From assembly GCA_965247975.1 (NCBI GenBank), contig OZ252050.1, positions 186,001-250,000 on the forward strand: DNA of 64,000 bases. The letters are read 5' to 3'. The stretch is from Taishania sp965247975 (GTDB lineage: Bacteria; Bacteroidota; Bacteroidia; Flavobacteriales_D; Crocinitomicaceae). The position numbers and the translations under genes were made by a program. Shown here piece after piece: positions 53,815 through 62,780 of the stretch. The notes under the pieces were generated by a model. The model made no database searches and had not been told where the DNA came from. It saw only the letters and a list, made by a program, of their open reading frames with translations. Position 1 is the stretch's first letter; each line of letters begins with the position of its first letter.

Positions 53815-54561
53815 TTATTTTAATCCAAGCAATAGCACTACTGTTGTTACAAGAGAAGTGAAAGGGATAACGATTGAAATTCGTTGATCAAACGTTTTGT
53901 ATTTTTTGGATGGAGCAATGACAACATCTCCAGGATACAAAGCAATGTTTGAGGTTGGGTAATTTTTACTTTTTGATAAATCCGCGGTTAAAATTTGACT
54001 TTCGGTCCCGTTTTGTCTGAGAATTTGAATCTTTTTAAGATCAGCGAATTTTTCAAAACCTCCGGCAGTTGCAACTAAGGTCAACAAATTGGTATTCTCT
54101 TTGTCGATTGTAACAACTTGTGGATTTTTGAACTCTCCAAGGAGCGAAATTTCTCTGTTAAGCACTTTGATATCCACGATTGGGTTTGTGAGTTGGCTCT
54201 TTAATTTTGTTTGAATGAAGTCCTTTAATTGAATGATCGTCATTCCTTGAATCATTGTTTTACCTATGTTTGGTAGCTCAATGTTTCCGTTCAAATCAAC
54301 CATCAACCATTTTCCGTAAACTTCATTCGAATTGTAAATGCCATAAGTTGAACCAACGCTCAAATCGTCGTGTCCCCAAACTGAAATGGAAATTTTATCA
54401 TTGATGCGGATTTTGTATTCCGAATTATTTTTTAGAGCAATCAAAGAATCCACATTGATGGAATTGGCTTCTGATTTTTTCATCTCATAGATTTGGGATG
54501 TCTTGCATGAATACAAGGAGCCAAGTGATAAAAGCAATAGAATTAAATAGATCGTTTTCAT
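53815..54561 (-). CDS. Polysaccharide export (OPX/Wza-like) lipoprotein
   Basis: 248 residues with a lipoprotein signal (LLLLSLGSLYSC, lipid cysteine C19). Poly_export domain (YKIRINDKISISVWGHDDLS, then VDLNGNIELPNIGKT), a SLBB-like domain (ISLLGEFKNPQVVTI; LLTLVATAGGF), and a C-terminal hydrophobic helix (VIPFTSLVTTVVLLLGL), as seen in Bacteroidota OPX proteins. It forms the outer-membrane export pore that works with the Wzc-like protein encoded seven bases downstream. Confidence 0.9.
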   Translation of the reverse strand: MKTIYLILLLLSLGSLYSCKTSQIYEMKKSEANSINVDSLIALKNNSEYKIRINDKISISVWGHDDLSVGSTYGIYNSNEVYGKWLMVDLNGNIELPNIGKTMIQGMTIIQLKDFIQTKLKSQLTNPIVDIKVLNREISLLGEFKNPQVVTIDKENTNLLTLVATAGGFEKFADLKKIQILRQNGTESQILTADLSKSKNYPTSNIALYPGDVVIAPSKKYKTFDQRISIVIPFTSLVTTVVLLLGLK

Positions 54562-54567
54562 AGAAAG

Positions 54568-55005
54568 TTATTTAAAAATGGATAATAAATTTCCAAGTAT
54601 TGTGGGTTTTTGAGCCTCAACCTCTTTCAAAAAGAACTCAATCTTTTGCAAAACTTCTTCAATTTTGTTTAGCTCATTTTGACCTTTAACAACATAATCG
54701 AACGCGCCAAATTTTAAGCTTTCAATGGCCACATTCATGTCATCTTGACCAGAAACCATAACAACTAAAATGTTTGGATTAAAGCGTTTAATCTTTTTTA
54801 ACAAGTCAAAACCATTCAGCGTATCCATGTGGTAATCAAGAAATACGACGGCAGGATTTTGTATGAGTTCATTCAGTGCCAAAACACTGTCGTTGTAAAT
54901 AGTTACATCCTTAAATTTGAGGTTTTTTAAATGTTGAGCAATAAGCTCAGAAATGAATAAGTCATCATCAACCACAAAGATCTTTTTATTTATTAATTCT
55001 GTCAT
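54568..55005 (-). CDS. Single-domain response regulator (CheY-like receiver)
   Basis: 145 residues from the ATG at 55005 (MTELINKKIFVVDDDLF); an earlier frame start at 55032 adds nine residues that read poorly. Receiver features: acidic DDD near the start, phospho-acceptor in VVFLDYHMDTLNG, MVSGQDD (Ser of the switch) and a lysine in DYVVKG. It has no output domain; a short tail (KPTILGNLLSIFK) follows. First gene of the minus operon, six bases before the OPX gene. Likely part of the relay with the hybrid kinase, or a regulator acting through protein contact. Confidence 0.88.
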   Translation of the reverse strand: MTELINKKIFVVDDDLFISELIAQHLKNLKFKDVTIYNDSVLALNELIQNPAVVFLDYHMDTLNGFDLLKKIKRFNPNILVVMVSGQDDMNVAIESLKFGAFDYVVKGQNELNKIEEVLQKIEFFLKEVEAQKPTILGNLLSIFK

Positions 55006-55027
55006 TTTAGTTTTTTTTACTTGACAT

Positions 55028-55044
55028 GCCAAAACTTAGACCAA
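55028..55044 (-). promoter_or_regulatory. Sigma-54-like promoter candidate for the minus operon
   Basis: On the minus strand TTGGTCTAAGTTTTGGC resembles the -24/-12 consensus, with GG and then TTG at the correct spacing, but GG instead of GC at -12. The start of transcription would fall near 55017, just upstream of the receiver start at 55005. On the plus-operon side TGGTCTACCCTTGC (35124-35137) is similar, but its spacing is one base short. Confidence 0.3.
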
Positions 55045-55302
55045 AAAGTTAACGCATTGAAAAAGAGACTAATAAAAAATGACTGCGGTTTAAATATTCC
55101 AAAAAATGGACGAATTCCAAAAAATGAACACTTTTTACTGTTCGAATATGGTATTCTGAGTGCTAAAGAATTATGTTAAAATGCAAGATTTGAAATCGAT
55201 TTTTATTAAAATACTGCTTTGTAAAAGATACACATTGGTTCATTCACTTTATTTAGTGGATATTTTGTTACCCTGACGTATTTCTCCAACTCTTATCTTT
55301 TG
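55045..55302. other. Non-coding region between receiver gene and dut
   Basis: AT-rich divergent intergenic stretch. It holds two direct repeats ATTCCAAAAAATG (55096-55108 and 55114-55126), 18 bp apart, next to TGGA and TGAA. They share TTCCAAA with the palindrome at 35025. No gene or RNA is evident. Confidence 0.5.
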
Positions 55303-55310
55303 TACTTTTG
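55303..55310 (+). promoter_or_regulatory. Candidate -7 element for dut
   Basis: TACTTTTG fits TAnnTTTG and lies 14 bp before the dut start codon at 55325. No clear TTTG at 19 bp upstream. A transcript from here would have a very short leader. Confidence 0.3.
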
Positions 55311-55324
55311 ATACTTTGTAAACA

Positions 55325-55765
55325 ATGAGCATCAAAGTAAAAGTTATCAATCAATCTGGGCACGATTTGCCAAAATATGAATCGAATGCCGCCGCTGGTT
55401 TAGACATTCGAGCAAACATTTCGGAGCCTATTCTCCTTCAACCCTTGCAACGAACCTTGATTAAAACAGGGTTGTTTCTTGAAATTCCTGAAGGATTTGA
55501 ATGTCAAGTGCGTCCAAGAAGTGGTTTGGCTTTGAAACACGGAATCACAGTATTGAATGCTCCTGGAACAATCGATGCCGATTACCGTGGTGAAGTTGGA
55601 GTTATTTTGATAAATTTATCCAATGAACCTTTTGAAATAAATAATGGTGAACGAATTGCTCAACTTGTTTTTGCAAAGTATGAACAAGCAGATTGGCAAG
55701 AATCGGTTGAATTGACAGAAACCGAAAGAGGCGCAAGCGGATTTGGAAGTACGGGAAAACAATAA
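55325..55765 (+). CDS. dut: dUTP diphosphatase
   Basis: 146 residues, the usual trimeric dUTPase length. All five motifs are visible: AGLDIRAN, RPRSGLALKHG, NAPGTIDADYRGEV, GERIAQLVF and the C-terminal RGASGFGSTG arm. It hydrolyses dUTP to dUMP and keeps uracil out of DNA. It heads a plus-strand run with a sugar nucleotidyltransferase, a TPR lipoprotein, a DUF4292 protein and an EnvC-like protein; I recall this order from other flavobacteria, though not with certainty. Confidence 0.97.
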   Translation: MSIKVKVINQSGHDLPKYESNAAAGLDIRANISEPILLQPLQRTLIKTGLFLEIPEGFECQVRPRSGLALKHGITVLNAPGTIDADYRGEVGVILINLSNEPFEINNGERIAQLVFAKYEQADWQESVELTETERGASGFGSTGKQ

Positions 55766-55801
55766 TTCTGAGTACATTGGTTTTACCTAAAAATTGAAAT
55801 T

Positions 55802-56812
55802 ATGAAATTAATCATCCCAATGGCAGGACGTGGATCGCGTCTTCGCCCACATACTTTAACAGTTCCAAAACCGCTAGTCCCAGTTGGAGGCAAACCAATT
55901 GTGCATCGCTTGGTGGAAGACATTGCAGCAAGTTGTCCAGAGAAAATTGATGAAATTGGTTTTGTCATCGGCGATTTTGGTGCTGAGGTGGAAAAAGAAT
56001 TGTTGGAAGTTGCAGCTCAATTAGGTGCAAAAGGCTCGATTCATTATCAAACAGAACCTTTGGGAACGGCGCATGCAGTGTTGTGTGCAAAGGAATTACT
56101 CACAGGACCAGTTACTGTCGCATTTGCCGACACACTTTTCAAAGCAAATTTCAAGATTGATGCAGCAGATGAAGGAATTTTGTACGTAAGTAAAATCGAT
56201 GATCCAAGTGCTTTTGGAGTTGTTCAGCTAAATGAAGCTGGTGAAATCATTGATTTTGTTGAAAAACCGCAAACTTTTGTGTCAGATTTGGCCATGATCG
56301 GAATTTATTATTTCAAAAGTGGTGAAGCCTTGCGAGTTGAATTGGATTATTTGATTGACAACAATGTCATGAAAAGTGGCGAATATCAATTGCCTGATGC
56401 GTTGCGCAGATTAACTGAAAAGGGAACAAAATTCAAACCTGGTCAAGTAGAAGAATGGCTCGATTGTGGAAACAAACCAGTGACGGTTTTTACCAATCAA
56501 CGGGTGCTGGAATTTGATCGCGAAGCAGGGAAAAATGGAATTTCTTCTTCAGTTAAATTAATTAATTCGATTGTTATTCCGCCATGTTATATAGGCAAAG
56601 ATGTTGTCATCACGGACTCGGTCGTTGGTCCGCATGTATCTGTAGGTAAAGGAACCCTTATCACAAAATCAGTGATTGAAAATAGCATTATTCAAACATT
56701 TAGTAAAATTGACAATGCGCAAATCAAAGATTCAATGATTGGCTCACATGCAAGTTATCAAGGTTCGGTACGAGATTTGAGCATCGGAGATTATTCAACT
56801 GTAAAAGAATGA
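55802..56812 (+). CDS. Sugar-phosphate nucleotidyltransferase (GalU/RmlA/GlmU-like)
   Basis: 336 residues. N-terminal nucleotidyltransferase domain with the pyrophosphorylase signature MAGRGSRLRPHTLTVPKPLV and acceptor-side lysine in VEKPQTF; the last 80 residues form hexapeptide repeats (IGKDVVITDSVVGPHVSVGKG). It activates a sugar-1-phosphate with an NTP, probably glucose- or GlcNAc-1-phosphate; the nucleotide is not decided by sequence. The stop overlaps the next gene (ATGATG with TGA). It may supply donor sugars for the polysaccharide genes nearby. Confidence 0.87.
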   Translation: MKLIIPMAGRGSRLRPHTLTVPKPLVPVGGKPIVHRLVEDIAASCPEKIDEIGFVIGDFGAEVEKELLEVAAQLGAKGSIHYQTEPLGTAHAVLCAKELLTGPVTVAFADTLFKANFKIDAADEGILYVSKIDDPSAFGVVQLNEAGEIIDFVEKPQTFVSDLAMIGIYYFKSGEALRVELDYLIDNNVMKSGEYQLPDALRRLTEKGTKFKPGQVEEWLDCGNKPVTVFTNQRVLEFDREAGKNGISSSVKLINSIVIPPCYIGKDVVITDSVVGPHVSVGKGTLITKSVIENSIIQTFSKIDNAQIKDSMIGSHASYQGSVRDLSIGDYSTVKE

Positions 56813-58554
56813 TGTTAAAATTTTATATCGTCACAATTTCTGCTTCGCTTACATTGGCGGCTTGTGGTTCAAAGAAAGAAACTTCTTCGAACCCGAAGAA
56901 AGATCCAAAGGCTCAAAGCGGTCAGTTTTCATACAATGATTATCCATACATCGAATCGTTTCATAATGGTGTGCGCCTAAAAACAGTCGGTGATGTAGAT
57001 GGAGCTATCGAGGCGTTTACACGATGTTTATCCATTCGCCAGAATGATGATGCAGCTTACTTTGCCTTAGCAGAACTCGAGTTGAAAAAAGGAGATAAAA
57101 ACCTTGCGCTTGAGCATTTCATTAAAGCGAGCGAATTGGATCCAAAGAATATTTGGTATACAGAGGAAATTGCTTATCTCCACTATGAAAATAAAGAGTT
57201 CGATAAGGCAACGAATGATTTTAAAAAATTGGTTGACTATGAACCAAAGAATTTGTCATGGTTGTATGGCTACAGTGATTGTCTTGTGCGCACAGGGAAA
57301 ACAATGGAATCAATTTCCATCTTGAACAAAGCAGAAGATGTGATGGGTGTTACGCCTGAACTTTCGATCGAAAAATACAACATGTTCATGTATTTGAAGA
57401 AGGAATCGGATGCTTTGAATGAAATTTCGAAAGCTAGAACTCTTTACCCAAATGATCCTCAATTAATTGCAACTTTAGTTGACCATTATTTTGAAAAAGG
57501 AGATGCGCCAAAGGCAATTCAGTTTCTAGAAGAATTGGTTCAATCGGATCCAGAAAATGGTCGCGCTCGCATGGCTTTGGGAGATGTTTACCGCAACCAA
57601 GGTAAAATTGACAAATCATTCGATGAGTTTGAAAAGGCTTTTACGTGCTCCGATGTGGACGTTGATGCTAAAATGAAATTGTTAATTGCCCTGCAGGAAG
57701 CAAGTTACAAACCTGAGAATCGTGCTGTTCAGCTTATGGAATTGATGAACAAGCAACATCCAAACGATGCAAAATCTCATGCCATTCGAGGAGATTACAT
57801 GGTGGCTTTGGAAAAACCAAAAGATGCTATTTATTCTTATCGAAAAGCAACTGAATTTGATGCAAACCAATACCCGATTTGGAATCAATTGTTGATTTTG
57901 GAATATCAAAATGAATTGTTTGAAGAATTGTATGTGGACAGTAAAAAATGCTTGGAGAATTTCACTGCCATGCCAACTATTTACCTACTAAATGGAATTG
58001 GTGCCATTCAAATGAAAAAATACGTAGAAGCTATTTCATCATTAGAAATGGGAAAATCGTTGCTCGTGAATGACAAAACCATGGAAGCAGAATTTTACGG
58101 TCAGTTGGGCGATGCCTACATGAGCAGCAAGAATTATGCGGAAGGAAAAGCGAATTTTGAGAATGCGATTAAGATTGATCCTAGAAGCAACTTACTCAAA
58201 AATAATTATGCGTACAAACTTGCTGTTTCGAAAATTGAACTGGACAAAGCACTTTCACTGATAAATCAAGCTATCGAAAATTCATCAGGTCAACCAAGCT
58301 ACTTGGATACAAAAGGATTCATTCTCTTTCAGCAAAATAAATTTGATGAAGCAGCGAAATTGTTTGAGGAGGCAATCCAATTGGATGCAAATCAACCAGA
58401 TATTTATGACCATTTAGGTGATGCTTACTATAAATTAAGCGATCAAACCAAAGCACTACAAAATTGGAACAAAGCAAAGGAATTGGGCTCGAAAAATAAA
58501 AATTTGAGCAAAAAAATCAATGAAAAGACATATTATGAGGCGAGCTTCGACTAA
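56809..58554 (+). CDS. TPR-repeat lipoprotein
   Basis: 581 residues with a lipoprotein signal (SLTLAAC, C19) and a low-complexity stretch (GSKKETSSNPKKDP). The rest is tetratricopeptide repeats, about 13-14 visible, e.g. DAAYFALAELELKKGDKNLALEHF and the last DIYDHLGDAYYKLSDQTKALQNW. Such proteins bind other proteins in the periplasm or outer-membrane inner face. Either of two adjacent ATGs may be the start. It overlaps both the upstream nucleotidyltransferase and the DUF4292 gene, showing tight coupling. Client unknown. Confidence 0.87.
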   Translation: MMLKFYIVTISASLTLAACGSKKETSSNPKKDPKAQSGQFSYNDYPYIESFHNGVRLKTVGDVDGAIEAFTRCLSIRQNDDAAYFALAELELKKGDKNLALEHFIKASELDPKNIWYTEEIAYLHYENKEFDKATNDFKKLVDYEPKNLSWLYGYSDCLVRTGKTMESISILNKAEDVMGVTPELSIEKYNMFMYLKKESDALNEISKARTLYPNDPQLIATLVDHYFEKGDAPKAIQFLEELVQSDPENGRARMALGDVYRNQGKIDKSFDEFEKAFTCSDVDVDAKMKLLIALQEASYKPENRAVQLMELMNKQHPNDAKSHAIRGDYMVALEKPKDAIYSYRKATEFDANQYPIWNQLLILEYQNELFEELYVDSKKCLENFTAMPTIYLLNGIGAIQMKKYVEAISSLEMGKSLLVNDKTMEAEFYGQLGDAYMSSKNYAEGKANFENAIKIDPRSNLLKNNYAYKLAVSKIELDKALSLINQAIENSSGQPSYLDTKGFILFQQNKFDEAAKLFEEAIQLDANQPDIYDHLGDAYYKLSDQTKALQNWNKAKELGSKNKNLSKKINEKTYYEASFD

Positions 58555-59347
58555 ACTATTTTTTGGTATTTCGTTACTTCTTTTTAGTTCTTGTGCAAAA
58601 AAATTGACAGAGGTTGATGCTGTAAAATTGCCACGTGTCAAAGAAAAGGTGTTGATGGCAACGTTGGATAGTATTAGCTTGCGAAAACCTGAATTCTTTT
58701 ATTCAAAATTGGATTCTCATTTTGCTGATGGTGAACGAGATGTGAATTTTAAAACGTCTCTTCGCATGAAAGTGGACAGTGCTGTAAATGCAATAATTAC
58801 GTATGCAAAGATTCCAATTATTACGGCAATGGTCACTTCGGATACCGTGAAAATATCGAATAAAAGAGATAAGTGTTACATTATAGAAAATTTGGGTTAT
58901 TTCAGAAATACCTTCGGAATAGATTTTAAATATAAGAACATTGAAGAGCTTTTACTTGGACTTCCGTTGGATTATAACATAGACGAAAAGTATTTTCAAA
59001 TTCACGACCCGTACAATTACATTGTCTCTTCCCACCGCAAACGAAAAATAAAGCGGACGGAGAAAGGTAAAACGGACGAAGATATTTTAATGAAATATTA
59101 CATACATGAAGATTTAAAAAGTATCAAACGGATTGAAATTGAAAGTGTTGAAGATTCGACACACATTGATATCCATTATTTATCGCGTCAAGAAGAAAAG
59201 GGATACTTAATTCCAAAAACCATGAAAGTGGAAATAAAAACCCCGAAAAAGACAATTTTAATTGAACTTGAATTCGATAAAGCGGAAATAAACGAACCAA
59301 AAGAATTATTTATCGTAATACCTGAAAGTTATGGAAAGTGCGAGTAA
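58520..59347 (+). CDS. DUF4292 lipoprotein
   Basis: 275 residues, or 270 from the ATG at 58535. Lipoprotein signal ISLLLFSSC with lipid cysteine C25. The remainder matches the DUF4292 pattern in Flavobacteriia: paired beta strands (SLRMKVDSAVNAIITYAKIPII), an acidic/charged middle, and a C-terminal MKVEIKTPKKTILIELEFDKAEIN strand. This domain family is related to LolA/LolB-like lipoprotein carriers, so a role in envelope or lipoprotein transport is possible but unproven. It overlaps the TPR gene by 35 bp and the EnvC-like gene by 17 bp. Confidence 0.83.
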   Translation: MKRHIMRRASTKLFFGISLLLFSSCAKKLTEVDAVKLPRVKEKVLMATLDSISLRKPEFFYSKLDSHFADGERDVNFKTSLRMKVDSAVNAIITYAKIPIITAMVTSDTVKISNKRDKCYIIENLGYFRNTFGIDFKYKNIEELLLGLPLDYNIDEKYFQIHDPYNYIVSSHRKRKIKRTEKGKTDEDILMKYYIHEDLKSIKRIEIESVEDSTHIDIHYLSRQEEKGYLIPKTMKVEIKTPKKTILIELEFDKAEINEPKELFIVIPESYGKCE

Positions 59348-60632
59348 AATTTTAATTATCTGCTTACTAAATATTAGTTTTTGTTCTTTCTCTCAATCCA
59401 CTTCTGAGAAACTCAAAAAAGAGCAAGCTAGGTTGGAAGGAAATATTGCCAACACTAAATTGCTGTTACAAAAATCAAAATCAAATACGGTTGCTTCGTT
59501 CAATGAACTTAAATTGATTAATAATCAAATCAAATACCGCGAGGATTTGATGCGAAATTACGATAATCAAATTCGAAGTGCAGAATTAAAAATTGTTCAA
59601 AAGCAAGGACAAACGAAAGAATTGACCGAACGTATTGAAACGTTAAAGGCACAATACAAAAAACTCATTCTTTATGCTTACAAACATCGAAATAAAAGCG
59701 GTCAAATGATGTATATCTTTTCGGCTCAAAGCTATTTTGAAGCCATTAAGCGCGCTAAGTATTTGGAGAAGATTCAAGACATTCTCAAAAAGCAATTCTT
59801 AATGATTGACCAAAATAAGAAATTGATTTCTTCCGAAATTTCTGCAATTACCAAGGAGCGAGTTTACAAAGCCCAAGTCATTGAGGAAAAGAAAGTGGAA
59901 CGTGAACAAATAGCGCAAGATCAAGTAAAAAAGGAACAGCTTTATTTATCGTTTAAACAGCAAGAAGGTCAATTAATGACCAAACTTCGAAAAGAAGAAA
60001 CAGAACGAGAAAATTTACGTGCAAAAATTAATTCAGCGATTAAAGTGGAAATTGCGCAGGCGGAAACTCGCCGAAAAAATGCAGAGGCAAAAGCAAAAGC
60101 TGATGCGGCAAAACCTTTAAAGTCTGACCCGAAATCTGACAAAGAAAATACACCTGTGGCTGAATCAAAAATTGAATTGGCCGAAACGAAAGAAATGGCT
60201 TTACTGAGTAGAAGCTTTGAAGGAAACAAAGGAAAATTGCCTTGGCCAGTAGAAAAGGGGTCAATTTTGGAAGGTTTTGGGAAGAACGAACATCCTACTT
60301 TAACGGGTGTTTACACTAATAACAACGGAATCGATATTTCTGCTGCGAAGAATGCTCAGGTTAGAGTTGTGTTTGAAGGAGAAGTGACGTCTATTTTGAA
60401 CATTCCAGGTGCTGGAAAAGTGGTCATCATTAAACACGGAAATTACCGAACTGTTTACAGCAATTTGTACAATGTGTACGTGGAAAAAGGATCAAAAGTT
60501 AACACGAAACAAGTAATTGGTTCGCTGCTCACAAAAGAAGGTCAAAACACTTCTGTCGCGCATTTTGAAGTTCACGTAGTGAATGGATCAAATGTTGGAA
60601 GTTTAAATCCAAGTTTATGGATTGCCAAATAA
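59331..60632 (+). CDS. EnvC-like murein hydrolase activator (coiled coil plus LytM domain)
   Basis: 433 residues: signal peptide (ILIICLLNISFCSFS), a long coiled coil about 25-250, an Ala/Lys-rich hinge, and a C-terminal LytM/M23 domain from about 305 (LPWPVEKGSILEGFG). Normal M23 zinc ligands are missing: the first His of HxxxD is Asn (NNNGIDIS), and the HxH is reduced to AHFEVH. This is typical of EnvC/NlpD-type proteins that switch on amidases rather than cut peptidoglycan. It ends the run from dut and meets a convergent gene one base downstream, with no terminator seen. Confidence 0.88.
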   Translation: MESASKILIICLLNISFCSFSQSTSEKLKKEQARLEGNIANTKLLLQKSKSNTVASFNELKLINNQIKYREDLMRNYDNQIRSAELKIVQKQGQTKELTERIETLKAQYKKLILYAYKHRNKSGQMMYIFSAQSYFEAIKRAKYLEKIQDILKKQFLMIDQNKKLISSEISAITKERVYKAQVIEEKKVEREQIAQDQVKKEQLYLSFKQQEGQLMTKLRKEETERENLRAKINSAIKVEIAQAETRRKNAEAKAKADAAKPLKSDPKSDKENTPVAESKIELAETKEMALLSRSFEGNKGKLPWPVEKGSILEGFGKNEHPTLTGVYTNNNGIDISAAKNAQVRVVFEGEVTSILNIPGAGKVVIIKHGNYRTVYSNLYNVYVEKGSKVNTKQVIGSLLTKEGQNTSVAHFEVHVVNGSNVGSLNPSLWIAK

Positions 60633-60633
60633 A

Positions 60634-60870
60634 TTAGCTAGCGTTGTTCGTTTTTTCGCGATGAGATTTGATCAAATAAAAGACATTGACACAGCTAATT
60701 GCCACATTGGTAATAATGACAGGCCAAGAATTTAGCAATATTCCATAGGCTACAAAGGCCAAGCATCCAAGGATATTTACCAGACGTAAGGTTGTCATTT
60801 CTTTCATCAAGAACGAAAGTAAAACCAACCCTGACGCCAAATAACCAATGTATTCTGTATATTCTTTCAT
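60634..60870 (-). CDS. Small three-helix membrane protein (YgjV/SemiSWEET-like)
   Basis: 78 residues with three hydrophobic helices (YIGYLASGLVLLSFLM; LVNILGCLAFVAYGILL; WPVIITNVAISCVNVFYLI), the topology of half-SWEET or YgjV-type inner membrane proteins. The sequence resembles YgjV-family entries in Bacteroidota, but it lacks a clear transport motif, so a sugar transport role is not claimed. It lies 12 bp downstream of aspS and may be cotranscribed. Confidence 0.7.
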   Translation of the reverse strand: MKEYTEYIGYLASGLVLLSFLMKEMTTLRLVNILGCLAFVAYGILLNSWPVIITNVAISCVNVFYLIKSHREKTNNAS

Positions 60871-60882
60871 TCGTCGAGATAC

Positions 60883-62628
60883 TTATTTTAACGAAATACC
60901 AAGTTCCGCAAGCTGATCTGCATGTAAAGGAGATGGAGCGTCAATCATAACATCTCTTCCGCTGTTGTTTTTTGGAAAAGCAATGTAATCACGAATAGAA
61001 TCTGAACCTCCCATGGTTGCAACCAATCTGTCCAATCCAAAGGCCAATCCTCCGTGTGGTGGCGCACCATATTCAAAAGCGCTCATTAAGAATCCGAATT
61101 GTGCTTGTGCCTCTTCTTTGGTAAAACCAAGTAAATCAAACATGCGTGACTGCAAATCGCGGTCGTGAATTCGAATGGATCCACCACCAAGCTCAACGCC
61201 GTTCATAGCTAAGTCATAAGCGTTTGCACGAACTTTGCCTGGATCTGTTTGAATTAAATCAAAATCTTCAGGTTTTGGAGATGTAAACGGATGATGCATT
61301 GCGTGATATCTTCCAGATTCTTCGTCCCATTCTAACAATGGAAAGTCTAGCACCCACAATGGTTTGAAAACGTTCGGGTTTCTTAATCCCAACTCATTTC
61401 CCATGTGCAAACGAAGTTCGTTCATTTGTTTGCGTACTTTGTCAGTATCACCGCTCAATACAAGAATCAAATCTCCAGCTTTCGCATTGGCTTTTTCTGC
61501 CCAGGCTTTTAAATCATCCTGACTATAGAATTTATCTACTGATGATTTGAATGTTCCATCAGTATTGCATTTCACATAAACCATTCCTAAAGCGCCAATC
61601 TGAGGACGTTTAACCCAATCTGTCAACTCATCCAATTGTTTGCGCGTGTATTCCGAACAATCTTGTGCATTTATTCCAATTACTGTTTCTGCATTGTCAA
61701 ATATTCCGAAGCTTTTTCCTTTTGCAACATCATTCAAATAAACGAATTCCATGTCAAAACGAATATCGGGTTTGTCAGAACCATATTTTTCCATCGCCTC
61801 GGCATAGGTCATGCGTGGGAATTTTTCATCTAATTCTGTGTTTCGTACAGTTTTAAATAAATGTTGGATTAATCCTTCAAACGTATTCAAAATATCTTCT
61901 TGCTCCACAAACGCCATTTCACAGTCTATTTGTGTAAATTCTGGTTGTCTGTCGGCACGTAAATCTTCATCACGGAAACACTTTACGATCTGATAGTATC
62001 GATCAAATCCTGAGACCATTAGCAATTGTTTGAATGTTTGAGGTGATTGCGGAAGCGCATAAAACTGACCTTCATTCATTCTACTTGGTACAACAAAATC
62101 ACGTGCTCCTTCAGGAGTTGATTTGATCAAAACAGGTGTTTCAACGTCTAAAAAGTCTTGTGAATCCAAATAATTGCGTGTTTCTAGCGCTACTTTATTT
62201 CGCAAGCGCAATTTTTCTTGCACCGGATTTCTTCTCAAATCCAAATAGCGGTATTTCGCGCGCAATTCCTCACCTCCATCCGTATCATCTTCAATGGTAA
62301 ATGGTGGTGTTTTTGATGCATTTAACAGGATGAGTTTTGAAACTTTAATTTCAATTTCTCCCGTTGGGATATTTTTATTTTTGCTTGATCGTTCAATCAC
62401 TTCACCTTCCACTTGAATCACAAACTCACGTCCACATTTACGAGCTTCTGCGGTTAACGAAGCGTTTTCGTCTTCATTGAATGCCAATTGTGTAATTCCA
62501 TAACGATCGCGCAAATCCATAAAGGTCATTCCACCCAAATCGCGCGATTTTTGTACCCAACCTGCCAAAGTTACCTTCGTTCCAACGTGTTCTATGCGCA
62601 GTTCCCCGCACGTGTGTGATCTATACAT
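60883..62628 (-). CDS. aspS: Aspartyl-tRNA synthetase
   Basis: 581 residues, bacterial-type class II synthetase. OB-fold anticodon domain at the N-terminus (TLAGWVQKSRDLGGMTFMDL), motif 2 (FRDEDLRADRQPEFTQIDCE), bacterial insertion domain in the middle and motif 3 (GLAFGLDRLVATMGG, then DYIAFPKN). It charges tRNA-Asp. Start MYRSHTCGELR is the usual one. Whether it also charges tRNA-Asn is not decided here. Confidence 0.97.
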   Translation of the reverse strand: MYRSHTCGELRIEHVGTKVTLAGWVQKSRDLGGMTFMDLRDRYGITQLAFNEDENASLTAEARKCGREFVIQVEGEVIERSSKNKNIPTGEIEIKVSKLILLNASKTPPFTIEDDTDGGEELRAKYRYLDLRRNPVQEKLRLRNKVALETRNYLDSQDFLDVETPVLIKSTPEGARDFVVPSRMNEGQFYALPQSPQTFKQLLMVSGFDRYYQIVKCFRDEDLRADRQPEFTQIDCEMAFVEQEDILNTFEGLIQHLFKTVRNTELDEKFPRMTYAEAMEKYGSDKPDIRFDMEFVYLNDVAKGKSFGIFDNAETVIGINAQDCSEYTRKQLDELTDWVKRPQIGALGMVYVKCNTDGTFKSSVDKFYSQDDLKAWAEKANAKAGDLILVLSGDTDKVRKQMNELRLHMGNELGLRNPNVFKPLWVLDFPLLEWDEESGRYHAMHHPFTSPKPEDFDLIQTDPGKVRANAYDLAMNGVELGGGSIRIHDRDLQSRMFDLLGFTKEEAQAQFGFLMSAFEYGAPPHGGLAFGLDRLVATMGGSDSIRDYIAFPKNNSGRDVMIDAPSPLHADQLAELGISLK

Positions 62629-62664
62629 GTGAAAAATTTATTCGGTTGCAAAGATAGTAAATTA

Positions 62665-62775
62665 GATAAAAGACGTTAAGACAAAAGATAGCTTCGCTGA
62701 AAGACATGTTTTTGGTGGAGCTTTTGATTCTTCACAAAATTCAAGTCTTTTGTCCTTTGTCTAGCGTCTTTTGTC
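62665..62775. repeat. Imperfect inverted repeat upstream of aspS
   Basis: Left arm at 62665-62689 (GATAAAAGACGTTAAGAC...) matches the reverse complement of 62753-62775 (GACAAAAGACGCTAGAC...) over about 22 bases with few mismatches; the spacer is about 60 bp. AAAAGAC units are repeated within each arm. It lies between the minus-strand carboxylase and aspS genes and may be a large terminator hairpin for the carboxylase mRNA. Confidence 0.5.
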
Positions 62776-62780
62776 TACCC

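Noticed and set aside
60300..60632. Active M23 endopeptidase
   Set aside because: The usual zinc-binding histidines are not in place, so an activator role is preferred.
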